A stretch of DNA of 41,061 bases from Clostridia bacterium (GCA_017454675.1 JAFTCN010000057.1:1-41061); one strand, 5' to 3'. Counted from the first letter of the stretch, positions 1 through 8,316 are shown. Made by a program: numbers and translations. The notes: generated by a model not told the origin, from the letters alone.

Positions 1-102
1 CGCGGAAAGGCCGGCGCAGATCAGCAGCCGGTGCGCGGCGCTCTTTGACGGAGGCGCCTTGACCTCTCCCGTATATGTGCAGGGTTCAAAATGTACTGTC
101 AT
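1..102 (-). CDS. aroA: 3-phosphoshikimate 1-carboxyvinyltransferase (EPSP synthase), N-terminal fragment cut by the window edge
   Basis: Reading leftwards from an ATG at 102, 34 codons are open to the edge. They contain APPSKSAAHRLLI, the substrate-binding N-terminal signature of EPSP synthases, which join phosphoenolpyruvate to shikimate-3-phosphate. The ATG overlaps the TGA of the aroE/aroK gene by four bases (ATGA), so translation is probably coupled. It is the fifth gene of the aromatic operon, and AroA acts directly after the shikimate kinase encoded just upstream. The rest of the protein lies outside the window, so completeness cannot be judged. Identification rests on the one motif plus the operon context. 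Confidence 0.85.
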   Translation of the reverse strand, partial: MTVHFEPCTYTGEVKAPPSKSAAHRLLICAGLSA

Positions 103-1370
103 AGTCTTTTCATTCCCTCCGCGAGTTCCTTCGCGCGGGATCCCAGTATTGCCTCCGCGACCGACCGGGGCTCTCTCACCGACTCCGTTATCTCGTCCGC
201 GGTCTCAAGATACACCGGCATTCGCTTCTCCCGGAGCACGGCCACGTCCGCCGCGCTGCGCGCCAGCGGCCGGTCTGCGGTCGGGATAAGCATCTCGGGC
301 GGTCTGTCGAGCAGATAGATCTTTCCGCCCGACTTCAGTCTGCGGACATTTTCACGCCTGAGCACGGCTCCTCCGCCCGTCGCTATCACGGCGCCGTTCT
401 CGTTTGCCGAGATCCTCGCTATAACGGCGGACTCTGTGTCGCGGAAAAACTCCTCGCCCGACTCGGCGAAGATCCGGGGTATCGGTCTGCCGTCGGCCTT
501 TACGATCTCGTCGTCGGTATCGATGAACTTCCTCCCGGTGAGCCGGGCTATCTCTTTTCCTACCGAAGTCTTTCCGCTTCCCGGCATCCCGGTCAGCACT
601 ATGTTCTCCATGGATTCTGCGATCTTACCGAATATCTCCCCGGTGAGCGCCCCGTCCGCTTCCTTCCCGAAGAAGTGCGAAGAGGCGGCTACCGCCTGCG
701 ATACGAGCATGTACAGCCCGCCTCTGGCGGAAAGCCCAAGCTCTTCCGCCCGCATGACGAATCTCGTCCTGAGCGGGTGGTATACCGCGTCCGCGGCGCC
801 GCGCAGGGCGGGGAAGAGCGCGGGATCGGTCGCCATGCCTTCGTCGTCGGGGAACATCCCGGCGGGAGTGGCATTGATGATGAAGGATGCGTCGCGGTGC
901 AGCTCCGCGGCCTCCGCGTAGGTCGCCGCCCCGTCTTTTCCGGTCCTGCTGAGCTTTACAGTTATATCGGCCCCGAGTTCGGCCGCGGCGGTCTCTGCCG
1001 TCTTCGCCGTACCTCCGGTGCCCGCGATGAGCACCTTGCCCGATAGTCTGCGCCCGCCGGTCACGCGCAGGATGAGCGATTTCAGCCCGTCGCAGTCGGT
1101 GTTGAAGCCGTACAGTTTCCCTCCGCGGTTCACGACAGTATTGACCGCGCCTATCCTTTCCGCTCCGGGACTTATCCGGTCGAGAAAGGGAATGATGTCG
1201 GTCTTGTACGGGATCGTCACGTTGATCCCCCTGAAATCACGGGCCGCGAAGAAGTCCCGAAGGTCCTCCGGCGCCACCTCACGCAGCTCGTAAGGGTAAT
1301 CCCCGATGAGCGCGTGTATCTCGCGCGACCAGCTGTGGCCGAGCTTTTTTCCTATGAGTCCGTATTCCAT
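99..1370 (-). CDS. aroE/aroK: Bifunctional shikimate dehydrogenase / shikimate kinase (AroE-AroK fusion)
   Basis: A 423-residue cytosolic fusion catalysing two consecutive shikimate-pathway steps. Residues 1-250 are AroE: the substrate loop KLGHSWSREIH, the catalytic lysine in NVTIPYK (about 51-56), the NTDCDG motif (90-95) and the NADP loop AGTGGTAKT (116-124). Residues from about 254 are AroK: the P-loop GMPGSGKT (261-268), the DTDDE metal/substrate motif (284-288), TGGGAV (331-336) and the lid DRPLAR (366-371). The AroK half starts at an internal methionine (MENIVLTG) with no stop in between, so this is a real in-frame fusion. Each half is close to the normal enzyme length. The start at 1370 was chosen because the frame stays open upstream into aroC but AroE homology begins at this ATG. 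The next gene upstream, aroC, ends 14 bases away. Confidence 0.93.
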   Translation of the reverse strand: MEYGLIGKKLGHSWSREIHALIGDYPYELREVAPEDLRDFFAARDFRGINVTIPYKTDIIPFLDRISPGAERIGAVNTVVNRGGKLYGFNTDCDGLKSLILRVTGGRRLSGKVLIAGTGGTAKTAETAAAELGADITVKLSRTGKDGAATYAEAAELHRDASFIINATPAGMFPDDEGMATDPALFPALRGAADAVYHPLRTRFVMRAEELGLSARGGLYMLVSQAVAASSHFFGKEADGALTGEIFGKIAESMENIVLTGMPGSGKTSVGKEIARLTGRKFIDTDDEIVKADGRPIPRIFAESGEEFFRDTESAVIARISANENGAVIATGGGAVLRRENVRRLKSGGKIYLLDRPPEMLIPTADRPLARSAADVAVLREKRMPVYLETADEITESVREPRSVAEAILGSRAKELAEGMKRL

Positions 1371-1384
1371 CTTCCGCCAGCCAC

Positions 1385-2482
1385 TCAGCGTTCCGCCGGT
1401 TTCGTCGCGCAGAAGCCGGCGTACAGATCGAGCAGCGCGAGCGCGCAGCTGGCCGTGACGGCGTGGGCCGCTCTGTGGACTATGCACGGGTCGTGCCGTC
1501 CTCCGACTGTGATCCCGGTATTTTCGCCTCTCATAAGATCTACCGACTGCTGAGGCAGGGCGATCGACGGAGTGGGCTTTACCGCGCATCTGAATATCAG
1601 CGGCATGCCGTTCGTGATCCCGCCGGCGATCCCGCCCGAGCGGTTAGACGTCGTAACGACCCTCCCGTTCTCGTAGCGGAAGGGGTCGTTCGCCTCGCTT
1701 CCCTTCATCGAGGCTGCCGAAAAACCCGCTCCGAACTCGATGCCCTTGACCGCGGGCACCGAAAACACGGCGTGAGCGATCATGCTCTCGCAGGAGTCGA
1801 ACCAGGGCTCGCCGAGCCCGGCCGGAAGTCCGGTCACCGCGGTCTCGAGTATCCCTCCCACGCTGTCGCCGCTCTCTTTCGCCGCGGCGATCGCCTCTTT
1901 CATCTTTTCCCCGGCATCCGGATCGGCGACGGGAAAGGAAAGCCCTGCGACTCTGTCCATATCCCCGGCGGAGGGAAATTCGCCGAAAGATCTGTCGCTG
2001 ACTCCGCCGGCGGAAAGGATATGAGTCGCTATCTTCACGCCTTTTTCCGCCAGTGCGTATTCGGCGACCGCTCCGGCTGCGACGATCCCGGCGGTCACGC
2101 GGCCCGAGAAGTGTCCGCCTCCGCGGGGGTCTTCGAATCCGCCGTATTTCACGTGCGCCGTGTAGTCGGCGTGCGACGGCCGCGGGATCCCCGCGAGCGC
2201 GGCGTAGTCGGAGGATCTGGTGTCGGAGTTCGGTATGACGAAGGTCAGCGGGGTCCCGCAGGTCCGTCCTTCGTACAGCCCGCTGACGATACGGAAGTCG
2301 TCCGTCTCGCGCCTCGACGTCGATATCTGTCCCGAGGGGCGCCGGAGCGCCAGTTTCTTCGCTATGTACCCGGTGTCGACGGCAAGCCCGGCGGGGAGGC
2401 CGTCGATCACAGCGACGAGAGCTCCGCCGTGGCTCTCTCCCGCGAGAGTGAGCGTTATGAAATTACCGAATGTGTTTCTCAT
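1385..2482 (-). CDS. aroC: Chorismate synthase
   Basis: A 365-residue protein of normal family length that converts 5-enolpyruvylshikimate-3-phosphate to chorismate using reduced FMN. Visible signatures are GESHG near residue 16, the glycine-rich [18 protein letters not shown] segment in the first third, and the C-terminal [15 protein letters not shown]. All match conserved flavin and phosphate contacts of the family. Its ATG overlaps the last codon and stop of aroB by four bases, implying coupled translation. The GGAGG preceding the ATG lies inside the 3' end of aroB. It is the third gene of the pheA-aroB-aroC-aroE/K-aroA operon. Confidence 0.97.
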   Translation of the reverse strand: MRNTFGNFITLTLAGESHGGALVAVIDGLPAGLAVDTGYIAKKLALRRPSGQISTSRRETDDFRIVSGLYEGRTCGTPLTFVIPNSDTRSSDYAALAGIPRPSHADYTAHVKYGGFEDPRGGGHFSGRVTAGIVAAGAVAEYALAEKGVKIATHILSAGGVSDRSFGEFPSAGDMDRVAGLSFPVADPDAGEKMKEAIAAAKESGDSVGGILETAVTGLPAGLGEPWFDSCESMIAHAVFSVPAVKGIEFGAGFSAASMKGSEANDPFRYENGRVVTTSNRSGGIAGGITNGMPLIFRCAVKPTPSIALPQQSVDLMRGENTGITVGGRHDPCIVHRAAHAVTASCALALLDLYAGFCATKPAER

Positions 2483-3528
2483 CGGCTGTATCCTCCCGGT
2501 GCCGTGTTCCCGGCTTCACTGCTGAAATTGTCGAAAACGAGTCTGCGAAGCCCGTCGGGGCCGAGTCTCTCCTCTCGCCAGGTCCCCGGAGCGCCGGAGA
2601 AGATCACGCTGACGCTGCCGTCGCCGGCCGATTTCTTGTCGTGCGACATCGCGTCCAGCGCTGCCTCCCTGTCGAAAGCGGCGGAGACCGGAAGTCCTGT
2701 GTTTTCCAGCGCTTTCAGCAGGCGGGCTTTCAGTTCTCCGGTGCAGACGGCCGTCATCCCCAGCGCCACGCATTCGCCGTGGTAGTATCCGAGGCCCAGG
2801 CTCTCTATCGCGTGGCCGACGGTGTGCCCGAAATTCAGCACCCGCCTGAGGCCTTTTTCCTTTTCGTCGCGGCTCACGACGTCCGCCTTGATCTCGAGTG
2901 AACGCTCGATTATCCGGCCGAGACGCGGCATCGGGTCCCCGCTCTCGAAGACCCGGAAGAGGTCCGCGTCGAATGTGACCGACATCTTCAGGGCCTCCGC
3001 GAGCCCCTCCGCCGCGAGCCTCTTCGGCAGCGTATCGGTAAGCAGGGGATCGACGATCACCGCGCGGGGCTGCTTGAACGCCCCTATCATGTTCTTTATC
3101 CCGTCGAGATTCACGCCGGTCGTTCCGCCTATCGAAGAATCGACCTGCGAGAGCACAGTCGTTGGTATGTTGTAAAAGTCGGTACCGCGCATGTAAAGCG
3201 CCGCCGCAAGTCCTGCGATATCCCCGGGGACGCCGCCGCCCACGGCGACTACCGCGTCGCGGCGGGAGAATCCGGCGTTCATCATCGTCCTGCACAGGTC
3301 GGTCGCCGTCTCCGGGGTCTTCGACTCCTCGCCCCCGGGAATGACGGCCACTGTCGCGTCGGCGCACTGCTCCGCGACCTTCTTCGCGTATCCCGCGGGG
3401 ACCCCGCGGTCGGTCACGACGAGCACCTTTCTCTTCAGGTCGAACAGTTCGGACGCCGAGTCGGACAGTCCGTCTCCTATGTATACGGAGCTTTTTTCGC
3501 CCCCGAAATCTATCTCCAGCTTTTTCAT
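2479..3528 (-). CDS. aroB: 3-dehydroquinate synthase
   Basis: A 349-residue NAD- and zinc-dependent cyclase making 3-dehydroquinate from DAHP, the second step of the shikimate pathway. The sequence shows PGGEESK in the NAD-binding half, GGGVPGDIAGLAAALYMRG, the substrate loop LSQVDSSIGG, and the zinc-ligand motifs NFGHTVGHAIE and HGECVALGM. Length is typical. A GGAGG lies about ten bases before the ATG. The gene starts 21 bases after pheA and its stop overlaps the start of aroC, so it sits in the middle of one transcript. The DAHP synthase that would feed it is not in the window. Confidence 0.96.
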   Translation of the reverse strand: MKKLEIDFGGEKSSVYIGDGLSDSASELFDLKRKVLVVTDRGVPAGYAKKVAEQCADATVAVIPGGEESKTPETATDLCRTMMNAGFSRRDAVVAVGGGVPGDIAGLAAALYMRGTDFYNIPTTVLSQVDSSIGGTTGVNLDGIKNMIGAFKQPRAVIVDPLLTDTLPKRLAAEGLAEALKMSVTFDADLFRVFESGDPMPRLGRIIERSLEIKADVVSRDEKEKGLRRVLNFGHTVGHAIESLGLGYYHGECVALGMTAVCTGELKARLLKALENTGLPVSAAFDREAALDAMSHDKKSAGDGSVSVIFSGAPGTWREERLGPDGLRRLVFDNFSSEAGNTAPGGYSR

Positions 3529-3549
3529 CGGTCTTCGCCGTTCCTCCGG

Positions 3550-4680
3550 TCAGCCGTCCTGACGTTCCGGCAGGACGCGGTCCTTGTATATTCCCGCGAT
3601 CTTCAGTCTGCCGCAGCACACCGACAGACCCGCGAGCAGCGCGCGTCTGTCGGCCTCGGTGAGGAGGCCTTCGCATTCCACGTAAAAGTAGTAGTTCCAG
3701 GGCAGTTCCTTCATCGGGCGCGAACGCAGCGCGCTCATGTTGTATCCGTGACGGCCGATTATGTTGATCGCCTCGGCGAGCGAGCCGGCTTCGTTGCGTA
3801 CGGTGAACATTATGAGGAACCTGTCGTCCTGCGACGCGGCTCCGCCCGCCGCAGGCACCGGCAGAGTTCTCGTGAAGACGCCGAATTTCGTCGTGTTCGA
3901 CCTGCTCTCATTGATGCCGTGCTCGAGCACCGAAAGGCCGAAGATCCCGGCGCATTCGCGGCTGCAGATCGCTGCGAGCGTCCGGTCGTTCCTCTTCGAG
4001 ACCATCTCGGCGGCCGTCGCGGTGTTTTCGTACTGGATCTGGGAAAAGCCGCGGCTCTTTATGTACGACGCGCACTGACTGAGGGCCTGCGGGTGGCTCA
4101 CGACTGTCTTTATGTCGGCGACCGTCGTGCCGGGCAGTCCGGCGAGATCGTGGACCACCGGAAGCCCGTATATCCCGGAGATGGAGAGCGGCCCGAGAAA
4201 GAGCATGTCGATGACCTGACCGACCTCACCGGCGAAGCTGTTCTCGACGGGCAGGACTGCGCAGTCGCAGGTCCCGTCCTTCACCGAATCGTAGGCCTCC
4301 CTGAAGTTTCCGAAACCCACCGTACGGCCGTCGCCGAAGATCCTCGACGCCGCCGTGTGGGCGAACGCGCCGACGGTCCCCGAGTAGGCGACCTTCATGC
4401 CGTGCTGCAGTCTCGACTGATATGCCTTCGATATCTCCATCGTCGAGCACAGGAAACTGACGTAGAAGTCGCGGATCACCGGGTCTTCGACCCGCTCAGC
4501 GCCGCGTGCGATGACTTCCTCCTCGCGCGATGCGTCGGTGATCGGCAGACCGTGTTCGCGCTTGTATCGCGACACCTCCTCCACCGCGCGCATGCGCTCC
4601 GAGAAAAGGTCCGCGATCCTGCCGTCGATGCGGTCTATATCCTGTCTGGCTCTGTCAAGGTCGCTTGCTGACGTTCCCAT
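3550..4680 (-). CDS. pheA: Bifunctional chorismate mutase / prephenate dehydratase (P-protein)
   Basis: A 376-residue enzyme converting chorismate through prephenate to phenylpyruvate for phenylalanine synthesis. Residues 5-90 form an AroQ-type helical chorismate mutase (DIDRIDGRIADLFSERM, then YKREHGLPI). Residues 95-275 are the prephenate dehydratase with VAYSGTVGAFAH, PVENSFAGEV and NTTKFGVF (262-269), where a lysine replaces the arginine usual in the TRF motif. Residues 287-345 are an ACT regulatory domain with the SRP element (320-322), the usual site of phenylalanine feedback. A GGAGG precedes the ATG. It is the first gene of the aromatic operon, downstream of the promoter at 4741-4769. 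Placing the phenylalanine branch enzyme first, ahead of common-pathway genes, is somewhat unusual. Confidence 0.94.
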   Translation of the reverse strand: MGTSASDLDRARQDIDRIDGRIADLFSERMRAVEEVSRYKREHGLPITDASREEEVIARGAERVEDPVIRDFYVSFLCSTMEISKAYQSRLQHGMKVAYSGTVGAFAHTAASRIFGDGRTVGFGNFREAYDSVKDGTCDCAVLPVENSFAGEVGQVIDMLFLGPLSISGIYGLPVVHDLAGLPGTTVADIKTVVSHPQALSQCASYIKSRGFSQIQYENTATAAEMVSKRNDRTLAAICSRECAGIFGLSVLEHGINESRSNTTKFGVFTRTLPVPAAGGAASQDDRFLIMFTVRNEAGSLAEAINIIGRHGYNMSALRSRPMKELPWNYYFYVECEGLLTEADRRALLAGLSVCCGRLKIAGIYKDRVLPERQDG

Positions 4681-4740
4681 GGTGTCGTCGTCCTCCGCGG
4701 TATTCCCGGTCCCTGTCGTCCGGGAGAAAAATAATATACT

Positions 4741-4769
4741 ATTATACTATATGTTACCCGAACATGCAA
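4741..4769 (-). promoter_or_regulatory. Sigma-A promoter of the aromatic operon
   Basis: Read on the minus strand, TTGCAT (4764-4769) and TATAAT (4741-4746) are separated by 17 bases. The -10 is about 60 bases upstream of the pheA ATG. No T-box-like or riboswitch structure is obvious in the short leader. Confidence 0.8.
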
Positions 4770-4793
4770 GAAAAAGTTGCACGCTGTCTTTAA

Positions 4794-4833
4794 GAAAAAT
4801 GTCCGCGGAGAGATGAAGGATCCCTCCGCGGAC
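4794..4833 (-). terminator. Rho-independent terminator of the short-chain dehydrogenase gene
   Basis: The arms GTCCGCGGAG and CTCCGCGGAC (4801-4810 and 4824-4833) form a perfect 10-bp stem with a 13-base loop. On the minus strand it is followed by a T-rich run (4794-4799). It begins 23 bases after the dehydrogenase stop and insulates it from the aro promoter. Confidence 0.85.
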
Positions 4834-4856
4834 GTTTGATTATGATGATGCCGTGA

Positions 4857-5630
4857 TCACATGGCGGTGTATCCGCCGTCGACCGGAAGATTCACTCCGG
4901 TGACGTATGAGGAAGCGGGAGATGACAGGAAAACGACGGCGGTGTCGAGTTCGCCTTCGTTCCCGTATCTCTCTTCGGGGATCATAGTGCGGGCGTTCTG
5001 CTGGAAGAACTCGCTGTCGAGGGTCTCGCGGGTGAGATCGGTATAGAAATAGCCGGGGCAGATCGAGTTGACCGTGATCCCGTGTCTGCCCCATTCGGCG
5101 GCGAGCGCGCGGGTGAGGTTCACGACTCCTCCCTTGGCGGCGTGGTAGGGAGCCGAACCGGCTATCTTGTTGCCGACGAGGCCGTACATCGAAGCGATGT
5201 TTATGATCCTGCCGTACCCCGCGGGGATCATGGCCTTCTTGGCGACGGATCTGGCTACTTTGAACGAGCCGAACAGGTCGACGTCCATCTCCCGGGAGAA
5301 CTGGTCGTCGGTGATGTCCTCGGCGGGAGCGACGGCTCCGGTGCCGGCGTTGTTCACCAGGATGTCGATGCGTCCGAAACGCGCGAGAGCGGCATCGACG
5401 GCAGCCTCGACGGCGGCGGTGTCTGTGATGTCGCATTTAACGGCGAGAGTCTCGACGCCGAATTCGGCGGCGATCCCGGCGGCGACTTCCTCGATCCGGT
5501 TCTGGCGTCTCGCCAGCGCGACGATCTTCGCGCCCTGGTTGGCAAGAGCCTTTGCCATCTGTACTCCGAGTCCGGTGGAGCATCCGGTAACGATCGCGAC
5601 CTGTCCTGTCAGGTCAAAATAGTTTTTCAT
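4857..5630 (-). CDS. Short-chain dehydrogenase/reductase (SDR), gluconate 5-dehydrogenase-like
   Basis: A 257-residue classical SDR, a cytosolic NAD(P)-dependent oxidoreductase. It shows the Rossmann motif TGCSTGLG (15-22), NNAG (93-96), the catalytic serine S147 and the YxxxK pair Y162/K166. It also has the C-terminal GVNLPVDGGYTAM, in which the VDGG element is typical of sugar-acid and 3-oxoacyl reductases. The spacing and the YFDLTGQVAIVTG opening resemble gluconate 5-dehydrogenases and 2-deoxy-D-gluconate 3-dehydrogenases, but the substrate cannot be fixed from sequence. It is a single-gene unit with its own consensus promoter (5720-5748) and terminator (4794-4833). The neighbouring Rrf2 regulator, transcribed in the same direction just upstream, might control it; that is only a context inference. 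Confidence 0.88.
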   Translation of the reverse strand: MKNYFDLTGQVAIVTGCSTGLGVQMAKALANQGAKIVALARRQNRIEEVAAGIAAEFGVETLAVKCDITDTAAVEAAVDAALARFGRIDILVNNAGTGAVAPAEDITDDQFSREMDVDLFGSFKVARSVAKKAMIPAGYGRIINIASMYGLVGNKIAGSAPYHAAKGGVVNLTRALAAEWGRHGITVNSICPGYFYTDLTRETLDSEFFQQNARTMIPEERYGNEGELDTAVVFLSSPASSYVTGVNLPVDGGYTAM

Positions 5631-5719
5631 GAGGTCCTCTCCTGTGTGTTTTGTGTTTGCGGGATCCGTTCATGACGGCGAAGCCGACAGACAGGCCGCT
5701 TTTGTATATAAACCAGACA

Positions 5720-5748
5720 ATTATACCCTTTGTTGTCGGTTTTGTCAA
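5720..5748 (-). promoter_or_regulatory. Consensus sigma-A promoter of the SDR gene
   Basis: On the minus strand TTGACA (5743-5748), a 17-base spacer and TATAAT (5720-5725) match the consensus at every position. The -10 is about 90 bases upstream of the SDR start. Confidence 0.88.
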
Positions 5749-5751
5749 TAT

Positions 5752-5782
5752 AAAAAACTCCGCGGCGCGGAAACGCCGCGGA
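5752..5782 (-). terminator. Rho-independent terminator of the Rrf2 regulator gene
   Basis: Arms TCCGCGGCG and CGCCGCGGA (5759-5767, 5774-5782) make a 9-bp GC-rich stem with a 6-base loop. On the minus strand it is followed by six Ts (5752-5757). It lies 35 bases past the regulator stop and immediately upstream of the SDR promoter. Confidence 0.87.
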
Positions 5783-5817
5783 TCATATAAATCACGCGCC
5801 TGCCGGCCGGCTGCGGA

Positions 5818-6264
5818 TCAGCACGGACTGCCGCCTGCCTTCCCCCGTGCCTTCACACCGCCGGCGGTGTCGCGCAGCAGATCGGCAAGCGTTATGCCGT
5901 CGAAATAGTCGAGCGTGAGTTTGTAGTAACCGGACCAGATGTGCAGAGTAGGGCATTCGCCCGATCGGGGGCACTCCGGTGCGCCGTCTGCCAGGCAGGC
6001 GACCGGTGCGAGATCGCCCTCGGTGAGCCGCAGGATCTCTCCAAGGGTGTACTCGGAAGGCTCGCGAGTGAGACGGCAGCCTCCTCCGCGCCCCTGGACG
6101 CCCTCGATCAGCCGGTGCTTCGCGAGCACCGGGACTATCCGCTCGAGATATTTCAAGGAGACGCCCTCTCGTTCGGCTACGTCCTTCAGCGGAGTGTATT
6201 CGTTTCCGTGCCGCGCCAGATCGCACATCACGCGCAGCGCGTATCTTCCCCTTGTCGAGATCAT
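5818..6264 (-). CDS. Rrf2-family transcriptional regulator with IscR-like cluster ligands
   Basis: A 148-residue winged-helix DNA-binding protein. It begins MISTRGRYALRVM, the hallmark start of the family, and carries the recognition segment GVSLKYLERIVPVLAKHRLI and the wing GRGGGCRL. The effector part has Cys90, Cys98, Cys104 and His108, nearly the spacing of the [2Fe-2S] ligands of IscR, so an iron-sulfur sensor is likely. In-frame codons continue 22 residues upstream to an ATG at 6330. I chose 6264 because family homology starts there and 6330 lies too near the promoter. The gene has its own promoter and terminator. Likely targets are itself and Fe-S, cysteine or redox genes; the target set is unknown. 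Confidence 0.88.
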   Translation of the reverse strand: MISTRGRYALRVMCDLARHGNEYTPLKDVAEREGVSLKYLERIVPVLAKHRLIEGVQGRGGGCRLTREPSEYTLGEILRLTEGDLAPVACLADGAPECPRSGECPTLHIWSGYYKLTLDYFDGITLADLLRDTAGGVKARGKAGGSPC

Positions 6265-6334
6265 GACCTGTTTCCCTTTCACGCCGCTTCCGCACCGCGG
6301 GAGCGCAATACCGACCTTTAAAGTAGGCAAACTA

Positions 6335-6363
6335 ATTATACCGCTTTATCCGGTGTGTGTCAA
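6335..6363 (-). promoter_or_regulatory. Consensus sigma-A promoter of the Rrf2 regulator gene
   Basis: On the minus strand TTGACA (6358-6363), a 17-base spacer and TATAAT (6335-6340) are perfect. The TAGTTTGCCTACTTTAAAG stretch just after the -10 would be a plausible autoregulatory operator position, but no clear palindrome was found. Confidence 0.87.
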
Positions 6364-6425
6364 TGCTTTTCCGCGGGAAATGCGGGAGGCTGCGGCAGAG
6401 ACTGCCGTTTCCCGCCCTGTTGTGA

Positions 6426-6454
6426 TTGACATCTTAACAGTAAAATGATATAAT
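6426..6454 (+). promoter_or_regulatory. Consensus sigma-A promoter of the AAA+ gene
   Basis: TTGACA (6426-6431), a 17-base spacer and TATAAT (6449-6454). It is divergent from the Rrf2 promoter, with about 60 bases between the two -35 boxes. Confidence 0.88.
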
Positions 6455-6507
6455 ATATTTGAATTAAAAGGTTCCGGCGGAAGTGCCGCCGGGGAAGGCG
6501 GACAGCC

Positions 6508-8316
6508 GTGATCTTCAAAAAGAAAAACAGCGCTGACCCGGCGCCGGAGGATGTGAGCACCGGACCGCAGGGGACCGGAGAGGACCGGCTCACTGACGGG
6601 GAAGAGGCCGTGCCGGCGGACGGAGGCAGGTTCGGGGGCTTTGTCGGATGGAGCGAACTGAAAGCTCTCTGCGGGGAGATAGAGGCGGCCGGCGGAGTGC
6701 TGAAAAAGACCGGCGGCAGCGGGGTCTTCGGATCGATGGCATATCTCTTCTCGGTCAACAGCGGGTGCGGACTTTCGACCGCGCTCGAGAAGCTCTGCGA
6801 CGTCATCGGCGACGCGGGCCTCTTCGGCTTCAACGAGAACAGGCGCGTCAAGGAGATGGTCCTCGTTCCGGGGCCGAGCATCTACTGCAACTACACCATG
6901 ACCGAGGCCGTGTCGTATCTCAACGAAGATGATCACGACAGGCAGCTGATCTGCTTCGACATCAGCGAATATCTCCCGGAGAGGCGCCATGACGAACTCA
7001 AGGCTTTCCTTCGCATGCTCGTCGCGTTCTATCAGAGCAGCGACCGGTTCATCGTCGCCTTCAGGGTGCCGTACCTCGAGCCCGACGCGCTGCGGGACGT
7101 TGAGCGTCTCGTCGGCGACGTCATGTTCGTGCGCACCGTGCGGGTCCCGCCGTATACCGACGGCGAGCTCTGGCGCATCGCCTGCGCGAGTCTTGCCGGC
7201 CTGGGATTCGAGCCGGGGCCGGGAGTCTGGGACATCTTCGACGCCCGCATAAGGGAGGAGAAGAGCGACGGCAGATTCTACGGCGCCAGAACGGCCGTGA
7301 AGGTCGCATCCGAGATGATCTGGCTCGCGGCCGCTTCCGAAGCCGGCGCGAAGGCGAAAGAAGGAGAGCCGGCAGAAGATCAGGATGTCTCCGGCGGAAG
7401 TAACGTCGCGGTGATCGAAGCGGGAGAGGTCGGCCGCCTCGCGAACAGCGGCGGAGGAAACGGAGCGGACCGCGACGGGTTCGACGAACTCGCAGAACTC
7501 GTCGGTATGGAGGAGATCGGAGAGAGGATACGGGAGATCGTCGCGCAGCTGAAGGCTGCAAAGTCGAACGCAAAGCTCGAACGTCCCTGCCTGCACATGC
7601 GCTTCACCGGGGCGCCGGGCACCGGAAAGACGACCGTCGCGCGGATCATAGGAAAGATATTCAGGGAGAACGGACTGCTCCGCAACGGCTATTTCATCGA
7701 GGTCACGGGTCGCGATCTCTGCGGTGAGTACGTCGGTCAGACGGCCCCGAGGACGCTCTCATACTGCCGCGACGCCTACGGTTCGGTACTGTTCATCGAC
7801 GAGGCCTACTCACTCTTCACTGAACAGGCAGGCGCGTCAAACGACTACGGCAGAGAGGCGATCGTGACGCTCGTGTCGGAGATGGAGAACCACCGCGACG
7901 ACATGGTCGTGATCATGGCCGGATACACCGGCGACATGGACCGTCTTATGGAGGCGAATCCCGGGCTCCGCAGCCGCATGCCGTACAAGATAGAATTCAG
8001 GAACTATTCGAGGGAGCAGCTCGCCGACATATTCCTGCACATGGCGCGGAAGAGCTTCTCGTTCGGAGCGTGTTTCGAGGAGAGCGTCCGCAGTTATTTC
8101 AGAAACCTGTCGGACAGCTACATCGGCTCGCAGGAATTCTCGAACGCCAGATTCGCGAGGAACCTCTTCGAGCGCACCTGGTCCAAAGCCGCGCTGCGCT
8201 GCGCCTTCAACGGCGTTAAGTGCGAGATCCTTGAGCGGGAGGACTTCGAGGCCGCGTCGGCGGAGAGCGAATTCTCGGAAAAACTGCAGGAAAGCCGGAA
8301 GATCGGATTCGAGTGA
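6508..8316 (+). CDS. CbxX/CfqX (SpoVK-like) AAA+ ATPase with a degenerate N-terminal ATPase-like half
   Basis: A 602-residue protein, about twice the length of single-module CbxX/SpoVK proteins. The C-terminal half (about 330-590) is a complete AAA+ module: the family start LVGMEEIGERI, Walker A GAPGTGKT (368-375), the pore-loop-like GRDLCGEYVGQTAP, Walker B FIDEAYSLF (D431/E432), a sensor-1-like segment MVVIMAGYTG and the arginine-finger region NPGLRSRMP. The N-terminal half has a P-loop-like NSGCGLST (84-91) lacking the essential lysine, followed by a Walker-B-like LICFDISEY, so it looks like an inactive AAA module. The two halves are joined by a low-complexity acidic linker (about 275-325). 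Start is GTG at 6508 with GGGGAAGG upstream. It is probably a remodelling ATPase; the partner is unknown. The SGNH lipoprotein gene follows after 63 bases. Confidence 0.85.
   Translation: MIFKKKNSADPAPEDVSTGPQGTGEDRLTDGEEAVPADGGRFGGFVGWSELKALCGEIEAAGGVLKKTGGSGVFGSMAYLFSVNSGCGLSTALEKLCDVIGDAGLFGFNENRRVKEMVLVPGPSIYCNYTMTEAVSYLNEDDHDRQLICFDISEYLPERRHDELKAFLRMLVAFYQSSDRFIVAFRVPYLEPDALRDVERLVGDVMFVRTVRVPPYTDGELWRIACASLAGLGFEPGPGVWDIFDARIREEKSDGRFYGARTAVKVASEMIWLAAASEAGAKAKEGEPAEDQDVSGGSNVAVIEAGEVGRLANSGGGNGADRDGFDELAELVGMEEIGERIREIVAQLKAAKSNAKLERPCLHMRFTGAPGTGKTTVARIIGKIFRENGLLRNGYFIEVTGRDLCGEYVGQTAPRTLSYCRDAYGSVLFIDEAYSLFTEQAGASNDYGREAIVTLVSEMENHRDDMVVIMAGYTGDMDRLMEANPGLRSRMPYKIEFRNYSREQLADIFLHMARKSFSFGACFEESVRSYFRNLSDSYIGSQEFSNARFARNLFERTWSKAALRCAFNGVKCEILEREDFEAASAESEFSEKLQESRKIGFE

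Noticed and set aside
1371..1589. A 73-residue N-terminal extension of the aroE/aroK gene
   Set aside because: The frame is open but lies inside the 3' end of aroC; the residues are arginine-rich shadow coding, and AroE homology starts exactly at the ATG at 1370.
1463..2785. Long plus-strand open frames opposite aroC and aroB (and many similar ones elsewhere)
   Set aside because: They are antisense shadows of conserved genes in GC-rich DNA, with arginine-rich compositions and no recognisable domains.
4681..4740. A T-box or other riboswitch in the pheA leader
   Set aside because: The leader is only about 55 bases and shows no specifier-type or aptamer-like structure.
6300..6340. An Rrf2 operator palindrome between promoter and regulator gene
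   Set aside because: Only three- to four-base symmetric matches were found; not enough to annotate an operator.
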